Program-made: the position numbers and the translations under genes
Shown here: positions 35,881-45,497 of the stretch, piece by piece
Layout of the letters: every line of letters starts with the position of its first letter
Numbering within the stretch: the first letter of the stretch is position 1
Source: Bacteroidota bacterium
GTDB lineage: Bacteria > Bacteroidota > Bacteroidia > Bacteroidales > P3
Assembly (NCBI GenBank): GCA_017860255.1
Contig: JAFNAR010000005.1
Coordinates: 18,808-82,807, forward strand
Length of the DNA: 64,000 nt
Direction: 5' to 3'
The notes under the pieces: model-generated
The model's input: only the letters and a program-made list of their open reading frames with translations
Told to the model about the DNA's origin: nothing
The model's database searches: none

Positions 35881-35924
35881 AAAAAAGGTTTCAGAGTAGA
35901 TTAATATCACTGAAACCTTTTTTT
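35881..35924. terminator. Bidirectional intrinsic terminator
   Basis: A 14-bp perfect stem AAAAAAGGTTTCAG / CTGAAACCTTTTTT with A and T runs on both sides separates the convergent T9SS and metallophosphoesterase genes. Confidence 0.85.
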
Positions 35925-35967
35925 ATTAAATACATTTTTATTCTATGTATTTAATTCAAGTTATCTA

Positions 35968-37299
35968 TTAATAACGCATTGAGTCTTCCGCCATTTTGGT
36001 TACAACTTCATTTTGGTAGTTGTAAAGTTTAACGTATGTTTTTGAAGAAGCATCTGAGTTTTGAGGAGTAATTACAATAAAATTCATTGTTGTTGGAGCT
36101 ACATTATTATTATCAATCCAAGTACCAGAATTTGCATAAATTGATTTTTGACCATTATGGTTATCTGATGCGATGATTTTAGCATCATGAGTATGTCCAA
36201 AGATTACAATTCTTTTATTTGAGTTAGGATTTAAAAAATATTGATTCTTTGCTTGGTTGTCCGATTCAGCTGTTAAAGCAGAATTGGCAATTGCCTGAGC
36301 AGTAGGAATGTTTACTTCAACATGATTAAGTGCTTGTCTTTGACTCCATGTGTCTTGAATACCCTTGTATAGATTAACATCTATAACACCACCTGGTGTT
36401 GCTTGGAAAGGTAATAAATCATTTATGGAATAACTGCCAGTGAATCCATCAACATTGGTTACAATAATGTTTTCGTCAAATTTATTTTCTATTGGTAGAT
36501 ATTTTATAGCCCATTGCCAAAGGTTCCAATATTTTAATAATAGGATTTGACTTTCATCTCCTGAGATGCTTTGAGGAGCAACAGGCATGGTATCACCAGC
36601 TGTATGGCAGTCTTGTACATGATGAAGAGCTGCTATTCTTGTAAAGAAATATCCAGGAGGTAGTATGCTTCCTGGTGCTATATCTTGATTTGAAATTGGG
36701 TCAGGAGCACAGAAGAAATTATAGCGGTGTCCATGTTCAATTGCAAGTACAGGCATATCTGCTGGGGTGTATGTACCTAATCCTAATTCGTTATCTCTTG
36801 CTTGATTTATTCCAGGGAAAATAAGACTAACATTCTCAGGGGTAATGGTTAAATCATGGTTGCCTGGAACATAAGTAACTAATATGTTTCCTTCTTGAAT
36901 TATAGAGTTAATGGCATCAACCACACCTTTATTGGCTAAGGCAATACGTTGAACAAAGTCAGATTGATTATTTCCTTCATAAGTGTTTACTGTGGCAGGA
37001 ACATACCATTCATCAAGTAAATCTCCTGCAATAACAAGTTCTTTAACATTTGAAGAGGCTTTAACTTTGTATAGCATCTTTTCAAGTGATTTAAGATTGT
37101 TTTTGCATTCAGCATAATCGAGATTTGCACCAAGATGTATATCACTAATCACAACAATCATGTTTTTCTCAGTACCCCCATTGCTAAAAGGGTTTATTGT
37201 TGTAGAAGTTGTTGTTGCATCATCTTTATCGCATGAAGCAAACATGCCAATGATTAGCATCAAGAAAAATGAATTTAATAACCTTGTAGTAAATTTCAT
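35968..37299 (-). CDS. Metallophosphoesterase lipoprotein
   Basis: The 443-residue protein has a lipoprotein signal peptide with a lipobox ending at Cys23 (GMFASC) and then a Thr-rich spacer. The calcineurin-like domain carries the metal-binding motifs SDIHLG (52-57), GDLLDEW, PGNHDLT and IFGHTHDAK in order. It is probably tethered to a membrane facing the periplasm or surface. The phosphoester substrate is unknown. A -7 element at 37442-37449 implies a leader of about 136 nt. Confidence 0.85.
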   Translation of the reverse strand: MKFTTRLLNSFFLMLIIGMFASCDKDDATTTSTTINPFSNGGTEKNMIVVISDIHLGANLDYAECKNNLKSLEKMLYKVKASSNVKELVIAGDLLDEWYVPATVNTYEGNNQSDFVQRIALANKGVVDAINSIIQEGNILVTYVPGNHDLTITPENVSLIFPGINQARDNELGLGTYTPADMPVLAIEHGHRYNFFCAPDPISNQDIAPGSILPPGYFFTRIAALHHVQDCHTAGDTMPVAPQSISGDESQILLLKYWNLWQWAIKYLPIENKFDENIIVTNVDGFTGSYSINDLLPFQATPGGVIDVNLYKGIQDTWSQRQALNHVEVNIPTAQAIANSALTAESDNQAKNQYFLNPNSNKRIVIFGHTHDAKIIASDNHNGQKSIYANSGTWIDNNNVAPTTMNFIVITPQNSDASSKTYVKLYNYQNEVVTKMAEDSMRY

Positions 37300-37606
37300 G
37301 GTAATTTGTTTTAAATTTTTCCTACTCTTAAAGCTTTTCGGAATCCGCTATTATAAATTTCTAATAAATATCTTATTTCTCAATTTATACCATTTAAAAT
37401 GTTTTGTTGAATAATTATAGTTGCTATATGTTTTAATTCAACAAATATACAATTTTACTAAATATAAACTTAAAATATTCGTAAATAAATATCATGTAAT
37501 TGATTCAATATTTAATTTAATTATTGATAACTAAATTTATATATTGAAATTTTATTAGTTATTTTTGTACAATCACTAATAATTAAAAGGGAGGAAAGAA
37601 GTTTTT
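37300..37606. other. Intergenic region with promoter and inverted repeat
   Basis: No gene is seen. On the minus strand TATATTTG (37442-37449) is a -7 match for the metallophosphoesterase gene. It lies within an inverted repeat of 10-bp arms (TTTGTTGAAT near 37403 and ATTCAACAAA near 37436). A plus-strand TATTTTTG (37560-37567) faces the antisense side of the YgiQ gene and may be fortuitous. Confidence 0.45.
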
Positions 37607-39340
37607 TTACTGCTTCTTATACCAAAAAAATGCTTGATTTTGTTTGCGTTTGCCTTCAAGGGTTTTCTCAACAAAAATCTTTTCTTTGGTCATAATATTA
37701 ATTCCAGTATAATACATTTCTGTTGAAATTGTCATTGGAGTAGGTGTGAAGTCTTGCACCTGCTCCAATTTATATCCCAATTGTTTGGTCTTTTGAGCAA
37801 GTGAACTCATGTCTTTCAATGTACACAAAGGATGTGAAGAAATGAAGTAGGGGATAAGCTGTTGTTTCAGATTATATTTCTTATTTAAATCATCAAAAGT
37901 ATGTTTTAGAGAAATAAATTGATTGAAAGAAGGTTTTCGCATCAAGTTTAAAACCTTGTCTTCTGTGTGTTCTGGTGCTACTTTCAAGCGTCCAGAAATA
38001 TGATGTTGAAATACTGTTTCAAAATATTCTTTTGTATGGTATTTCTTTTCTTTATCCTTGTCAATGACAATAAATAAATCATATCTCAATCCACTTCCAA
38101 CAAATGCTTTCTTAATATATGGTAATGCTCTAACTTTTTGATATAAATCTAAAAGAGGTTTATGGTCAAAGTTTAAGTTATTACAAATGTTCGGAAAAAT
38201 ACATGAGGGCTTAGAACAATTTTGACATATTTTCAAGTCAATGCCTTTCATCCTGTACATATTTGCAGAAGGAGCTCCTAAATCGCTTAAATAACCTTTG
38301 AAATCTTTGTCTTGTGAAATTAAATCAATCTCTTTCAAAATTGAGTCTTCACTTCTTGAAATAATTTGTTTGCCCTGATGAGCAGCAATGGTACAAAAAG
38401 AACATCCTCCAAAACAACCTCGATGAATATTTACAGAATATTTAATCATTTCAAAGGCTGAAATATTCCCTCTTTTTGCGTATTTTGGATGTGGTTTTCT
38501 TTCGTAAGGTAAGTCAAACGATTTATCAAGGTCTGAGGATGAGAAATCAGGATTAAATGGATTAATAATAACATAATCCTCACTATGTTTTTGAACCAGT
38601 CTTTCTCCAATAATCTTATTTGATGTTTTTTCAATTTGAAGAATGGAATCAGCCTGCTTATGCTTGCTTTTCAAACAATCCTCATATGAAGGAAGTTCAA
38701 TTGTTTTCCAGGCATCATTCTTTGGAATATCTTTTGAAATAAATCCTGTTTGATATATATCTTTTATATCATTAATCTTTTCACCTTTTCCCAAACGCTT
38801 TGCAATTTCCACAATTGTTTTTTCTCCCATTCCATAAACAAGCATATCTGCTTTGCTGTCAATCAAAATGGAAGGCTTCAAGCTGTCTGACCAGTAATCA
38901 TAATGAGCATTTCTTCTCATTGAGGCTTCAATTCCTCCAAGAATTACTGGTGTATTGGGATATAGTTCTTTAAGAATATTGGAGTAAACAATTGTTGCAT
39001 AATCAGGACGGTAACCAGCTTCACCTCCGGGAGTGTAGGCATCATCGCTTCTTTTTCTTTTTAATGCAGTGTAATGGTTCACCATTGAGTCCATAACTCC
39101 TGCACTTACTCCAAAAAACAAACGTGGCTGTCCTAATTTTTTGAAATCTCTAAGGTCATCTCTCCAATTGGGTTGTGGAATAATTGCAACTCTGTAACCG
39201 GAGTTTTCAAGCACTCTTCCAATTACTGCATGTCCAAAGCTGGGATGATCAACATAAGCATCGCCACTGACGATAATTACATCTACATAATCCCACCCAA
39301 GGTTTTCAATTTCTTTTTTTGTTATTGGAAGAAAGGACAT
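37607..39340 (-). CDS. YgiQ family radical SAM protein
   Basis: The 577-residue protein matches the YgiQ family (UPF0313). It has an N-terminal B12-binding-like domain (DVIIVSGDAYVDHPSFG ... GVSAGVMDSMVNHY), VILGGIEASMRRNAHYDYW, and the radical SAM cluster Cys309-Cys313-Cys316 (RGCFGGCSFCTIAAHQG). It lacks the long C-terminal extension of the E. coli protein. An auxiliary Cys-rich segment (LKICQNCSKPSCIFPNICNN) could bind a second metal centre. The reaction is unknown for the family. Confidence 0.88.
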   Translation of the reverse strand: MSFLPITKKEIENLGWDYVDVIIVSGDAYVDHPSFGHAVIGRVLENSGYRVAIIPQPNWRDDLRDFKKLGQPRLFFGVSAGVMDSMVNHYTALKRKRSDDAYTPGGEAGYRPDYATIVYSNILKELYPNTPVILGGIEASMRRNAHYDYWSDSLKPSILIDSKADMLVYGMGEKTIVEIAKRLGKGEKINDIKDIYQTGFISKDIPKNDAWKTIELPSYEDCLKSKHKQADSILQIEKTSNKIIGERLVQKHSEDYVIINPFNPDFSSSDLDKSFDLPYERKPHPKYAKRGNISAFEMIKYSVNIHRGCFGGCSFCTIAAHQGKQIISRSEDSILKEIDLISQDKDFKGYLSDLGAPSANMYRMKGIDLKICQNCSKPSCIFPNICNNLNFDHKPLLDLYQKVRALPYIKKAFVGSGLRYDLFIVIDKDKEKKYHTKEYFETVFQHHISGRLKVAPEHTEDKVLNLMRKPSFNQFISLKHTFDDLNKKYNLKQQLIPYFISSHPLCTLKDMSSLAQKTKQLGYKLEQVQDFTPTPMTISTEMYYTGINIMTKEKIFVEKTLEGKRKQNQAFFWYKKQ

Positions 39341-39403
39341 ATTAATATTAATTTTTTTTAATGTAGAACTAACGAAAGAATATTGTATTTATTATAATTC
39401 ATG

Positions 39404-39411
39404 CAAATATA
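39404..39411 (-). promoter_or_regulatory. -7 promoter element TATATTTG for the YgiQ gene
   Basis: On the minus strand TATATTTG lies 63 bp before the ATG at 39340. Confidence 0.55.
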
Positions 39412-39443
39412 TGAATAAAAAAGGGCGTATTAAAAATGAAGTG

Positions 39444-39477
39444 CACCCCAAAAGTTAGACAAAAAACTTTTGGGGTT
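39444..39477 (-). terminator. Hairpin after the T9SS cargo genes
   Basis: The arms ACCCCAAAAGTT and AACTTTTGGGGT form a 12-bp perfect stem with a 9-10 nt loop, 22 bp past the stop of the cargo gene. The T run is weak. The ACCCCAAAAGTTAGACA wording also resembles ends of IS3-type elements, but no transposase is present. Confidence 0.6.
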
Positions 39478-39498
39478 TATTATTTATGTTGTGTGATT

Positions 39499-40629
39499 TT
39501 ATCCCTTTACAATCTTATATTCACCAATTCCCTTTTCTGTAATTAGTTTAAGGATATATATTCCGTTATTTAGGTTAGAAACGTCAATAGTAGTTTTCTT
39601 TGGAGAGTTTTCTTGTCTTATGATTCTCCTTCCAAGAGAATCATAAACTTCAATACTATCTATCTTTTCACTGCATTCAATATTTAAATCATTGCTTACT
39701 GGGTTTGGATAAATATTTATTTCAGTATTTCCTGTAACCATATTTAATCCAAGAGTTTGAACACTCTTTTCTTCTCCATAAAGTTTGTTTCCATCAACCA
39801 CTATATATGCTTTATATTTATAGATTGTGTATGGAGAAAGCTCTGTTAGAGCTAATGAAAAGTTATCGTCAATTACATTAGCAATATCAACAGATTGTAA
39901 GCTTTCATCTGTTTCTGCTTTCCATTCAAATCCTTGGGAAGATATTATATCTGTTCCTCTTGTTATGGTAGCATTAAGTGTTGTTGCTCTGTTTTGAAGA
40001 TTGGTAGCATCAAGAGTAGTTACACTTGAAGGAGTATTGCTACTACTCATAACGCTAATATCATCTAAATCGAGACTCTGTTCATCAGAGCAATTAAAGT
40101 GTCTCCAAGCTATATATACTTGTTGATTATTATAAGCCGAAAGGTCAATATTTCTTTCAAGCCATGTGCGATTAGGGTTTGCTGCTGTTAGTGTTTCTTC
40201 AAATAATAGAGTGAAGTCAGAAGAATTGGTTCCTGTTGTAGATATATAAACTCCATAATGCTCTGCTGGATAGGTGGGAGAGGAGCATACATAGTACTTT
40301 AAACTTGCGTTTGTTTCCAAGCTTATTTGTGGAGTTATTAGCCAATTGTCGGGAGTAAGAACAACATTTGCCCACCAAGATCGTGAAGTAATAATTCCCA
40401 TACTTCCATTATTACCAAGAGGATTATTGCCACTGTAACCATATGCAGTATACCAGATATTAGAATCACCGTCTGCATCAATATTTGTCCAACCAGAAGG
40501 AATCGATTGATTTAAAAACGTCCCATCGAAATTTTCGCTAAAAATTACCGTTTGTCCCATTGCTGAAATTCCAGCAAACATTATAAGTCCAAATATTGCT
40601 AATAAAGAAATTTGTAATTTTTTTGTCAT
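39499..40629 (-). CDS. T9SS cargo protein with cleaved-adhesin (choice-of-anchor J) domain
   Basis: The 376-residue protein has a signal peptide (MTKKLQISLLAIFGLIMFAGISAMGQ, about 26 residues). A cleaved-adhesin jelly-roll domain follows (FSENFDGTFLNQSIPSGWTNID ... NWLITPQISLE ... WLERNIDLSAYNNQQVYIAWRH), then a fibronectin-like region and a type IX sorting domain (INIYPNPVSNDLNIECSE ... YILKLITEKGIGEYKIVKG). It should be exported through the outer membrane and fixed at the surface or released. It lies 25 bp after a related cargo gene whose signal peptide and tail are almost identical. Confidence 0.87.
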   Translation of the reverse strand: MTKKLQISLLAIFGLIMFAGISAMGQTVIFSENFDGTFLNQSIPSGWTNIDADGDSNIWYTAYGYSGNNPLGNNGSMGIITSRSWWANVVLTPDNWLITPQISLETNASLKYYVCSSPTYPAEHYGVYISTTGTNSSDFTLLFEETLTAANPNRTWLERNIDLSAYNNQQVYIAWRHFNCSDEQSLDLDDISVMSSSNTPSSVTTLDATNLQNRATTLNATITRGTDIISSQGFEWKAETDESLQSVDIANVIDDNFSLALTELSPYTIYKYKAYIVVDGNKLYGEEKSVQTLGLNMVTGNTEINIYPNPVSNDLNIECSEKIDSIEVYDSLGRRIIRQENSPKKTTIDVSNLNNGIYILKLITEKGIGEYKIVKG

Positions 40630-40654
40630 AGATTAATTATTTTATAGTGTGCTA

Positions 40655-41569
40655 CTATTCCTTCACAATCTTATATTCCCCAATTCCTTTTTCTGTAATC
40701 AGTTTTAGAATATATATTCCGTTATTAAGATTAGAAACATCAATATCGTTAGTCTTTTTAGTACACATTACTTCTTTGCCCAAAACATCATATAGAATTA
40801 CATTCTCAACATTCTCCATAGTTTCTATATTCAAAGCATTGCTAACAGGGTTAGGATAAACTTTTGCTACAATTTCTTCTCTTTTTATATCTTCTATCAC
40901 AAGAGTAAAATAAGGACAAGCATAGTTGGTATTTACAATATCTGTATAGCTTATCGAATCATCATACAATATATAGTCTATTACCCGCCAATTCTTATTT
41001 GTGGCAATAGTGTCACAGCAAGATGAAGTGCCGGGATTTGTCAATGAACCACTTTTTATTTCGACAGCGGCAATTCCGCTCCCTAGATTTTGTGGAAGTT
41101 GATGAAATATACTATCTAAGCCGCAGGCAGAAAGATTATTATTATAACAAGAAATATAGTTTAAATTAGGGATTCCACTTACTTTTATTGATGAAATATC
41201 ATTATTATAGCAAATCAAACTTATTAATTCACTATTATTAGAAACATCTATGCCTTTTATTCGTAATGAATTGTCACTGCAATAAAACGCGTACAAGTTT
41301 CCATAAATCCTCATAGTTGAACTTTGGGCATAGTGATTTGTAGTACCATACCAAGAAGAATCAGCACTAATAGTTCTTTCATAAGTTCCGCTTACAATTT
41401 TTATTCCAGTATTAGGGCCAGACCAAAAATCAATAGATATTGAATCTCCTGGTGTAACGTTTAGTTCAATCCAATGGTTCATATTAACGTTTTGTCCTAT
41501 TACTGAAAGTGTAGCAAACATTATTAAGCAAGATAGTACTAAACAGGAAATTTGTAATTTTTTTGTCAT
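40655..41569 (-). CDS. T9SS cargo protein with short leucine-rich-repeat region
   Basis: The 304-residue protein has the same type of signal peptide as its neighbour (MTKKLQIS...GQ). A beta-rich N-terminal part is followed by two to three LRR-like turns (LISLICYNNDISSIKVSGIP, NLNYISCYNNNLSACGLDSI). A type IX sorting domain ends it (KVYPNPVSNALNIETMENVE ... YILKLITEKGIGEYKIVKE). It is likely a surface-displayed binding protein. It leads a two-gene operon from the -7 element at 41613-41620. Confidence 0.82.
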   Translation of the reverse strand: MTKKLQISCLVLSCLIMFATLSVIGQNVNMNHWIELNVTPGDSISIDFWSGPNTGIKIVSGTYERTISADSSWYGTTNHYAQSSTMRIYGNLYAFYCSDNSLRIKGIDVSNNSELISLICYNNDISSIKVSGIPNLNYISCYNNNLSACGLDSIFHQLPQNLGSGIAAVEIKSGSLTNPGTSSCCDTIATNKNWRVIDYILYDDSISYTDIVNTNYACPYFTLVIEDIKREEIVAKVYPNPVSNALNIETMENVENVILYDVLGKEVMCTKKTNDIDVSNLNNGIYILKLITEKGIGEYKIVKE

Positions 41570-41612
41570 AGAATTATATTTTTTTTATTTGTTGAAACTA
41601 TATATTATGGCA

Positions 41613-41620
41613 CAAAGTTA
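41613..41620 (-). promoter_or_regulatory. -7 promoter element TAACTTTG for the two T9SS cargo genes
   Basis: On the minus strand TAACTTTG matches TAnnTTTG, 43 bp before the ATG at 41569. A TTTTG occurs about 21 bp further upstream. Confidence 0.6.
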
Positions 41621-41690
41621 AATTAATTTATTTAATATCTGCAAAATATTTAGAAATAATTTTTAAAATTGTTTAGTGAAAAATAAACAA

Positions 41691-41774
41691 GACTTATTTT
41701 GAAATAAGTCTGATATATTTTGAAATATACTTGATATATTTTTATTTATAAAAGGACTTTTTTGTAGAAAATAA
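41691..41774. repeat. 21-bp phased array, copy D (divergent type)
   Basis: Units starting GACTTATTT, GATATATTT, GATATATTT and GGACTTTTT follow each other every 21 bp. The first contains arms GACTTATTT / AAATAAGTC around TG and the second TATATTT / AAATATA around TG. The wording differs from copies A-C but the period and AT-rich linker are the same. Confidence 0.65.
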
Positions 41775-41798
41775 AGAATATAATTTATAGAAAATAAA

Positions 41799-41829
41799 AA
41801 GCAAGGACTTAAATACTAAATCCTTGCTT
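41799..41829 (-). terminator. Intrinsic terminator after hutH
   Basis: The arms AAGCAAGGA and TCCTTGCTT form a 9-bp stem, followed on the minus strand by TTTTATTTTC. It lies about 95 bp past the hutH stop. Confidence 0.7.
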
Positions 41830-41922
41830 AATTTTATTTGTTATTTTATATAGTAGTAAAATATGATTTATGAGACAGCCTCTAAAATTAACCGTTAACC
41901 ATTAATCATTAACCATTAAAAT

Positions 41923-43428
41923 CTATTCTTCAACAATTTCTATGTTTTCAAGAAATTCAACGCTCTTATGCATTAGTTTATACATAATTTCGTCTTCCTT
42001 AACAAAATTAACTTCCTTGCGGTATTCTTCAACAAATGATTCAATTGCATCAGATGATTTTAAACCTGTTTTTTGTTTTCTAAATTCAAGTGCTTGTGTA
42101 GCATTGAAAAGTTCAATTGCAAGAATTTTTTCAGTGTTGTTTACAACTCTATAAAGTTTTGTTGCAGCATTTGAACCAAATGAAACATGATCTTCTTGTC
42201 CTTGTGATGAATCAATTGTGTCAACTGAGGCTGGTGTACATAATTGTTTTGATTGAGAAACAATTGATGCTTGTGTATATTGAGGAATCATAAAACCAGA
42301 GTTCAATCCTGGATTAGCAACCAAGAATGAAGGAAGGTCTCTCTTTCCTGCAATTAGTTGATAAGTTCTTCTTTCTGAAATTGAACCAAGTTCAGCAACT
42401 GCAATAGCTAAATAGTCAAGATTAATTGCAAGAGGTTGACCATGGAAGTTTCCTGCTGAAATAACTTCATCAAGTTCAGGGAAAACAGTTGGGTTATCAG
42501 TAACTGAGTTTATTTCTGTTGTGATAACACTTGCTACCCAACCAATGGCATCTTTTGAAGCTCCATGAACTTGTGGAACACAACGGAATGAATATGGGTC
42601 TTGAACATGTTGTTTCTTTTGTTTAATGATTTCGCTTCCTTCCAAAAATTCTCTAATATTTTTAGCCGTTTCAATTTGTCCTTTATGAGGTCTAACTTGA
42701 TGAATTGGATCAAAGAAAGGTTCAATTCTTCCATCAAATGCTTCCAAAGAAACACACATAATAAGGTCAGCAAGGAATGAAAGTTTTTGAGCTTTCAAAA
42801 TACACCAAACTGCATAAGCACTCATAAATTGAGTTCCATTTAAAAGTGCCAAACCTTCTTTTGATTTTAATTCAATCGGTTTCCATCCAAATTTCTCGTT
42901 TATTTCTTCTGCATTATAACGTTCTCCTTCATAATAAACTTCTCCCAATCCTAAAAGAGGTAAGCACATATGAGCAAGTGGAGCTAAGTCACCTGATGCT
43001 CCAAGAGAACCTTGTTGATAAACAACTGGGTAAACTCCTTCATTGTAGAAAGCAATCAAACGTTCAATTGTTACAAGTTGAGCTCCTGAATTACCATAAG
43101 AAAGTGATTGAACTTTGTTTAAAAGCATAATTTTTACAATTTCTTCTGGAACTTCTTCTCCCATACCACAAGCATGAGACATAACCAAATTCTTTTGAAG
43201 TTGAGAAAGTTCTTCTTTGCTGATAGATATATTGCATAAAGAACCAAATCCAGTTGTTACACCATAAATAGGTTCTTTTTGGTTTTCCATTTTCTTATCA
43301 AGATAGTTCCTGCAATTGTTTATTCTTTCTTTTGCATCATCTGATAACTCCAATTTTGTGTTGGAATTTAATATTTTTTCAACTTGTTTTAGTGTTAGTT
43401 TCTTAGCACTGATTTTATGTGTTGCCAT
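41923..43428 (-). CDS. hutH: Histidine ammonia-lyase
   Basis: The enzyme converts histidine to urocanate and ammonia using the self-formed MIO group. The 501-residue protein carries the MIO triad Ala144-Ser145-Gly146 in GSLGASGDLAPLAH. It also has YGVTTGFGSL (55-64), NSVTDNPTVF, and the C-terminal QYTQASIVSQSKQLCTPASVD and SSQGQEDHVSFG segments, which favour the histidine lyase over tyrosine or phenylalanine lyases. No other hut gene lies nearby. It follows ruvB by 48 bp on the same strand and may share its transcript. Confidence 0.88.
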   Translation of the reverse strand: MATHKISAKKLTLKQVEKILNSNTKLELSDDAKERINNCRNYLDKKMENQKEPIYGVTTGFGSLCNISISKEELSQLQKNLVMSHACGMGEEVPEEIVKIMLLNKVQSLSYGNSGAQLVTIERLIAFYNEGVYPVVYQQGSLGASGDLAPLAHMCLPLLGLGEVYYEGERYNAEEINEKFGWKPIELKSKEGLALLNGTQFMSAYAVWCILKAQKLSFLADLIMCVSLEAFDGRIEPFFDPIHQVRPHKGQIETAKNIREFLEGSEIIKQKKQHVQDPYSFRCVPQVHGASKDAIGWVASVITTEINSVTDNPTVFPELDEVISAGNFHGQPLAINLDYLAIAVAELGSISERRTYQLIAGKRDLPSFLVANPGLNSGFMIPQYTQASIVSQSKQLCTPASVDTIDSSQGQEDHVSFGSNAATKLYRVVNNTEKILAIELFNATQALEFRKQKTGLKSSDAIESFVEEYRKEVNFVKEDEIMYKLMHKSVEFLENIEIVEE

Positions 43429-43476
43429 ATATTTTATTGTTTTTTATTTTATTATTATTGTTTTTTTTCTAATTTT

Positions 43477-44511
43477 TTATTCAAATAAGCTACCAATTTC
43501 TCCTTGTTTGTTTGGATAGTTCTTGCCAAGATGTTGATATGCCAGTGGTGTTGCTTCTCTTCCTCTTGAAGTTCGCATTAGAAAACCTTCTTGAATCAGG
43601 AATGGTTCATATACTTCTTCAATTGTTCCAGCATCTTCGCCAACAGCAGTTGCAATGGTTGTTAGTCCAACAGGTCCTCCCTTAAATTTATCAATAATTG
43701 CTGAAAGAATTCTATTATCCATTTCATCCAGTCCATTTTTATCAACATTTAATGCCAATAGTGCCATTTGAGCAATTTCCAATGTAATGGTTCCATTGCC
43801 TTTTATTTGTGCAAAATCTCTAACTCTTCTAAGTAAAAGATTGGCAATACGAGGAGTTCCTCTACTCCTCCTGGCAATTTCTTCCGATGCATTGTCTTCA
43901 ATTGGAGTGTTTAGAATATTAGCAGAACGTTTTATGATTTTATTAAGAGTATCGTGATTGTAGTATTGCAAGCGAGAGGTTATTCCAAAACGAGAACGGA
44001 GTGGTGCAGTTAGTAGTCCAGATCGAGTTGTAGCTCCAATAAGAGTGAAAGGGCTAAGAGCAATTTGAACACTTCGTGCATTTGGTCCAGATTCAATTAA
44101 AATATCTATTTTGTAATCTTCCATTGCAGAATAAAGGTATTCTTCAACAACAGGACTTAAACGATGTATTTCGTCAATAAATAAAACATCATTTTCTTCC
44201 AAATTAGTTAAAATTCCTGCCAATTCTCCTGGTTTATCCAAAACAGGACCTGATGTTAGTTTTAAATTTACTCCAAGCTCATTTGCAATTATATGAGAAA
44301 GGGTTGTTTTCCCTAATCCAGGAGGTCCGTGTAAAAGGACATGATCCAAGCTTTCATTCCTTTCCTTCGCAGCCTGAACAAAAATTTTAAGGTTTTCTAT
44401 AATTTGAGGTTGACCTGCAAAACTATCGAAATGTAAAGGCCTTAAAGCTCTTTCAAAGTCTTTTTCAGTATTGTTTAGTCTTGAAGGATTGGGATCCAAA
44501 TTCTCGTTCAT
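43477..44511 (-). CDS. ruvB: Holliday junction DNA helicase RuvB
   Basis: RuvB is the hexameric motor that drives branch migration with RuvA in recombinational repair. The 344-residue protein has [11 protein letters not shown] (24-34), Walker [10 protein letters not shown] (62-70), Walker B DEIHRLSP (113-120), the sensor [18 protein letters not shown] (split as GATTRSGLL and PLRSRFG) and the C-terminal winged helix with [17 protein letters not shown]. The length is standard. Confidence 0.96.
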   Translation of the reverse strand: MNENLDPNPSRLNNTEKDFERALRPLHFDSFAGQPQIIENLKIFVQAAKERNESLDHVLLHGPPGLGKTTLSHIIANELGVNLKLTSGPVLDKPGELAGILTNLEENDVLFIDEIHRLSPVVEEYLYSAMEDYKIDILIESGPNARSVQIALSPFTLIGATTRSGLLTAPLRSRFGITSRLQYYNHDTLNKIIKRSANILNTPIEDNASEEIARRSRGTPRIANLLLRRVRDFAQIKGNGTITLEIAQMALLALNVDKNGLDEMDNRILSAIIDKFKGGPVGLTTIATAVGEDAGTIEEVYEPFLIQEGFLMRTSRGREATPLAYQHLGKNYPNKQGEIGSLFE

Positions 44512-44555
44512 ACAAAATAATTACGAAATAATTTTTGTTTTTTAAATTTTATGCC

Positions 44556-44592
44556 TATATTTGCCAAAAATTATATTGGAAAATTATATTTG
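44556..44592 (+). promoter_or_regulatory. Two tandem -7 elements TATATTTG for the usp gene
   Basis: TATATTTG occurs at 44556-44563 and again at 44585-44592, 29 bp apart. Either or both could start the universal stress protein transcript. Confidence 0.5.
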
Positions 44593-44651
44593 CAAAGGTA
44601 CTAATTTCCAGAATAAGTTACCAATAAATAAATTATTAATTTTAAAAATTA

Positions 44652-45479
44652 ATGCTTATGATGTCTCAAATTATAGTTGGAATTGATTTTTCTACATCGT
44701 CACTAACTGCTTTAAGATTGGCTGTTGATATTGCTAATCGTACAGGAGCCGATATTTTAATGGCTTGGATTGAAACCAAAGAAAAAGATAGAGAAGAAGC
44801 ACAACAAGAGTTAAATAAGATAGCATCAGATTATAAACCTAAATTGAATGGTAAAAACATTTCATACATAATTTGCCAAGGAAAGGTTTATCAAGCAATT
44901 GCTAAATTAGTTAAGGACGAAAATCCAGACTTACTTGTTATTGGAGCTCATGGCAGAAGTGGTTTTGATGAAAAATATGCTGGTCAGAATGCTTTTAAAT
45001 TAGTTATTGAATGTGATGCACCTGTTTTAATAGTTAGAGAAACATTTAATTTTGATAAACACCTTGAAAAGATTGTTCTTCCAATTGACTCTTCAAGAGA
45101 TACACGTCAAAAGGTGCCTTGGACAATAGAATTTGCAAAGATGTTCCCTCAATCTCATATTTGTATATTGGGAATTCAAACAAGTAATATTAAGTCTGTA
45201 AGAAATGAAGTACGTGGTTTTGTTTTAAGTGTTGAGAAATTCTTAACTCAACATAAATTACCATTTACTACTGAATTTGTTGATACAGAAAATATCACAA
45301 CAGCAACATTAGATTATTCTAAAAATATAAATGCAGACCTTATTGTAACTATGGTTGAGCAAGAGAAGACAATTACTAACTTCCTATTCCTAGGACCATA
45401 TTCACAACAAATGATTAATCTATCTCCATACCCAGTTTTAATTATTCCAAATGTTCAACTACATGGAGCTGCAAAATAA
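44652..45479 (+). CDS. Tandem-domain universal stress protein
   Basis: The 275-residue cytosolic protein contains two UspA folds (about 4-140 and 145-268). The first has the start SQIIVGIDFSTSSLTALRLA and the nucleotide-loop form VIGAHGRSGFDEKYAGQN. The second ends with FLGPYSQQMINLSPYPVLIIP. ATG codons at 44652, 44658 and 44661 are all possible starts; family alignment favours 44661. The SPOR-domain gene follows after 18 bp. Confidence 0.85.
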   Translation: MLMMSQIIVGIDFSTSSLTALRLAVDIANRTGADILMAWIETKEKDREEAQQELNKIASDYKPKLNGKNISYIICQGKVYQAIAKLVKDENPDLLVIGAHGRSGFDEKYAGQNAFKLVIECDAPVLIVRETFNFDKHLEKIVLPIDSSRDTRQKVPWTIEFAKMFPQSHICILGIQTSNIKSVRNEVRGFVLSVEKFLTQHKLPFTTEFVDTENITTATLDYSKNINADLIVTMVEQEKTITNFLFLGPYSQQMINLSPYPVLIIPNVQLHGAAK

Positions 45480-45497
45480 TAAGTTCTAATTAAAGAA

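Noticed and set aside
41923..43428. Tyrosine or phenylalanine ammonia-lyase (flexirubin-type)
   Set aside because: The QYTQASIVSQSKQLCTPASVD and SSQGQEDHVSFG segments fit histidine lyases, and no flexirubin pigment genes are nearby.
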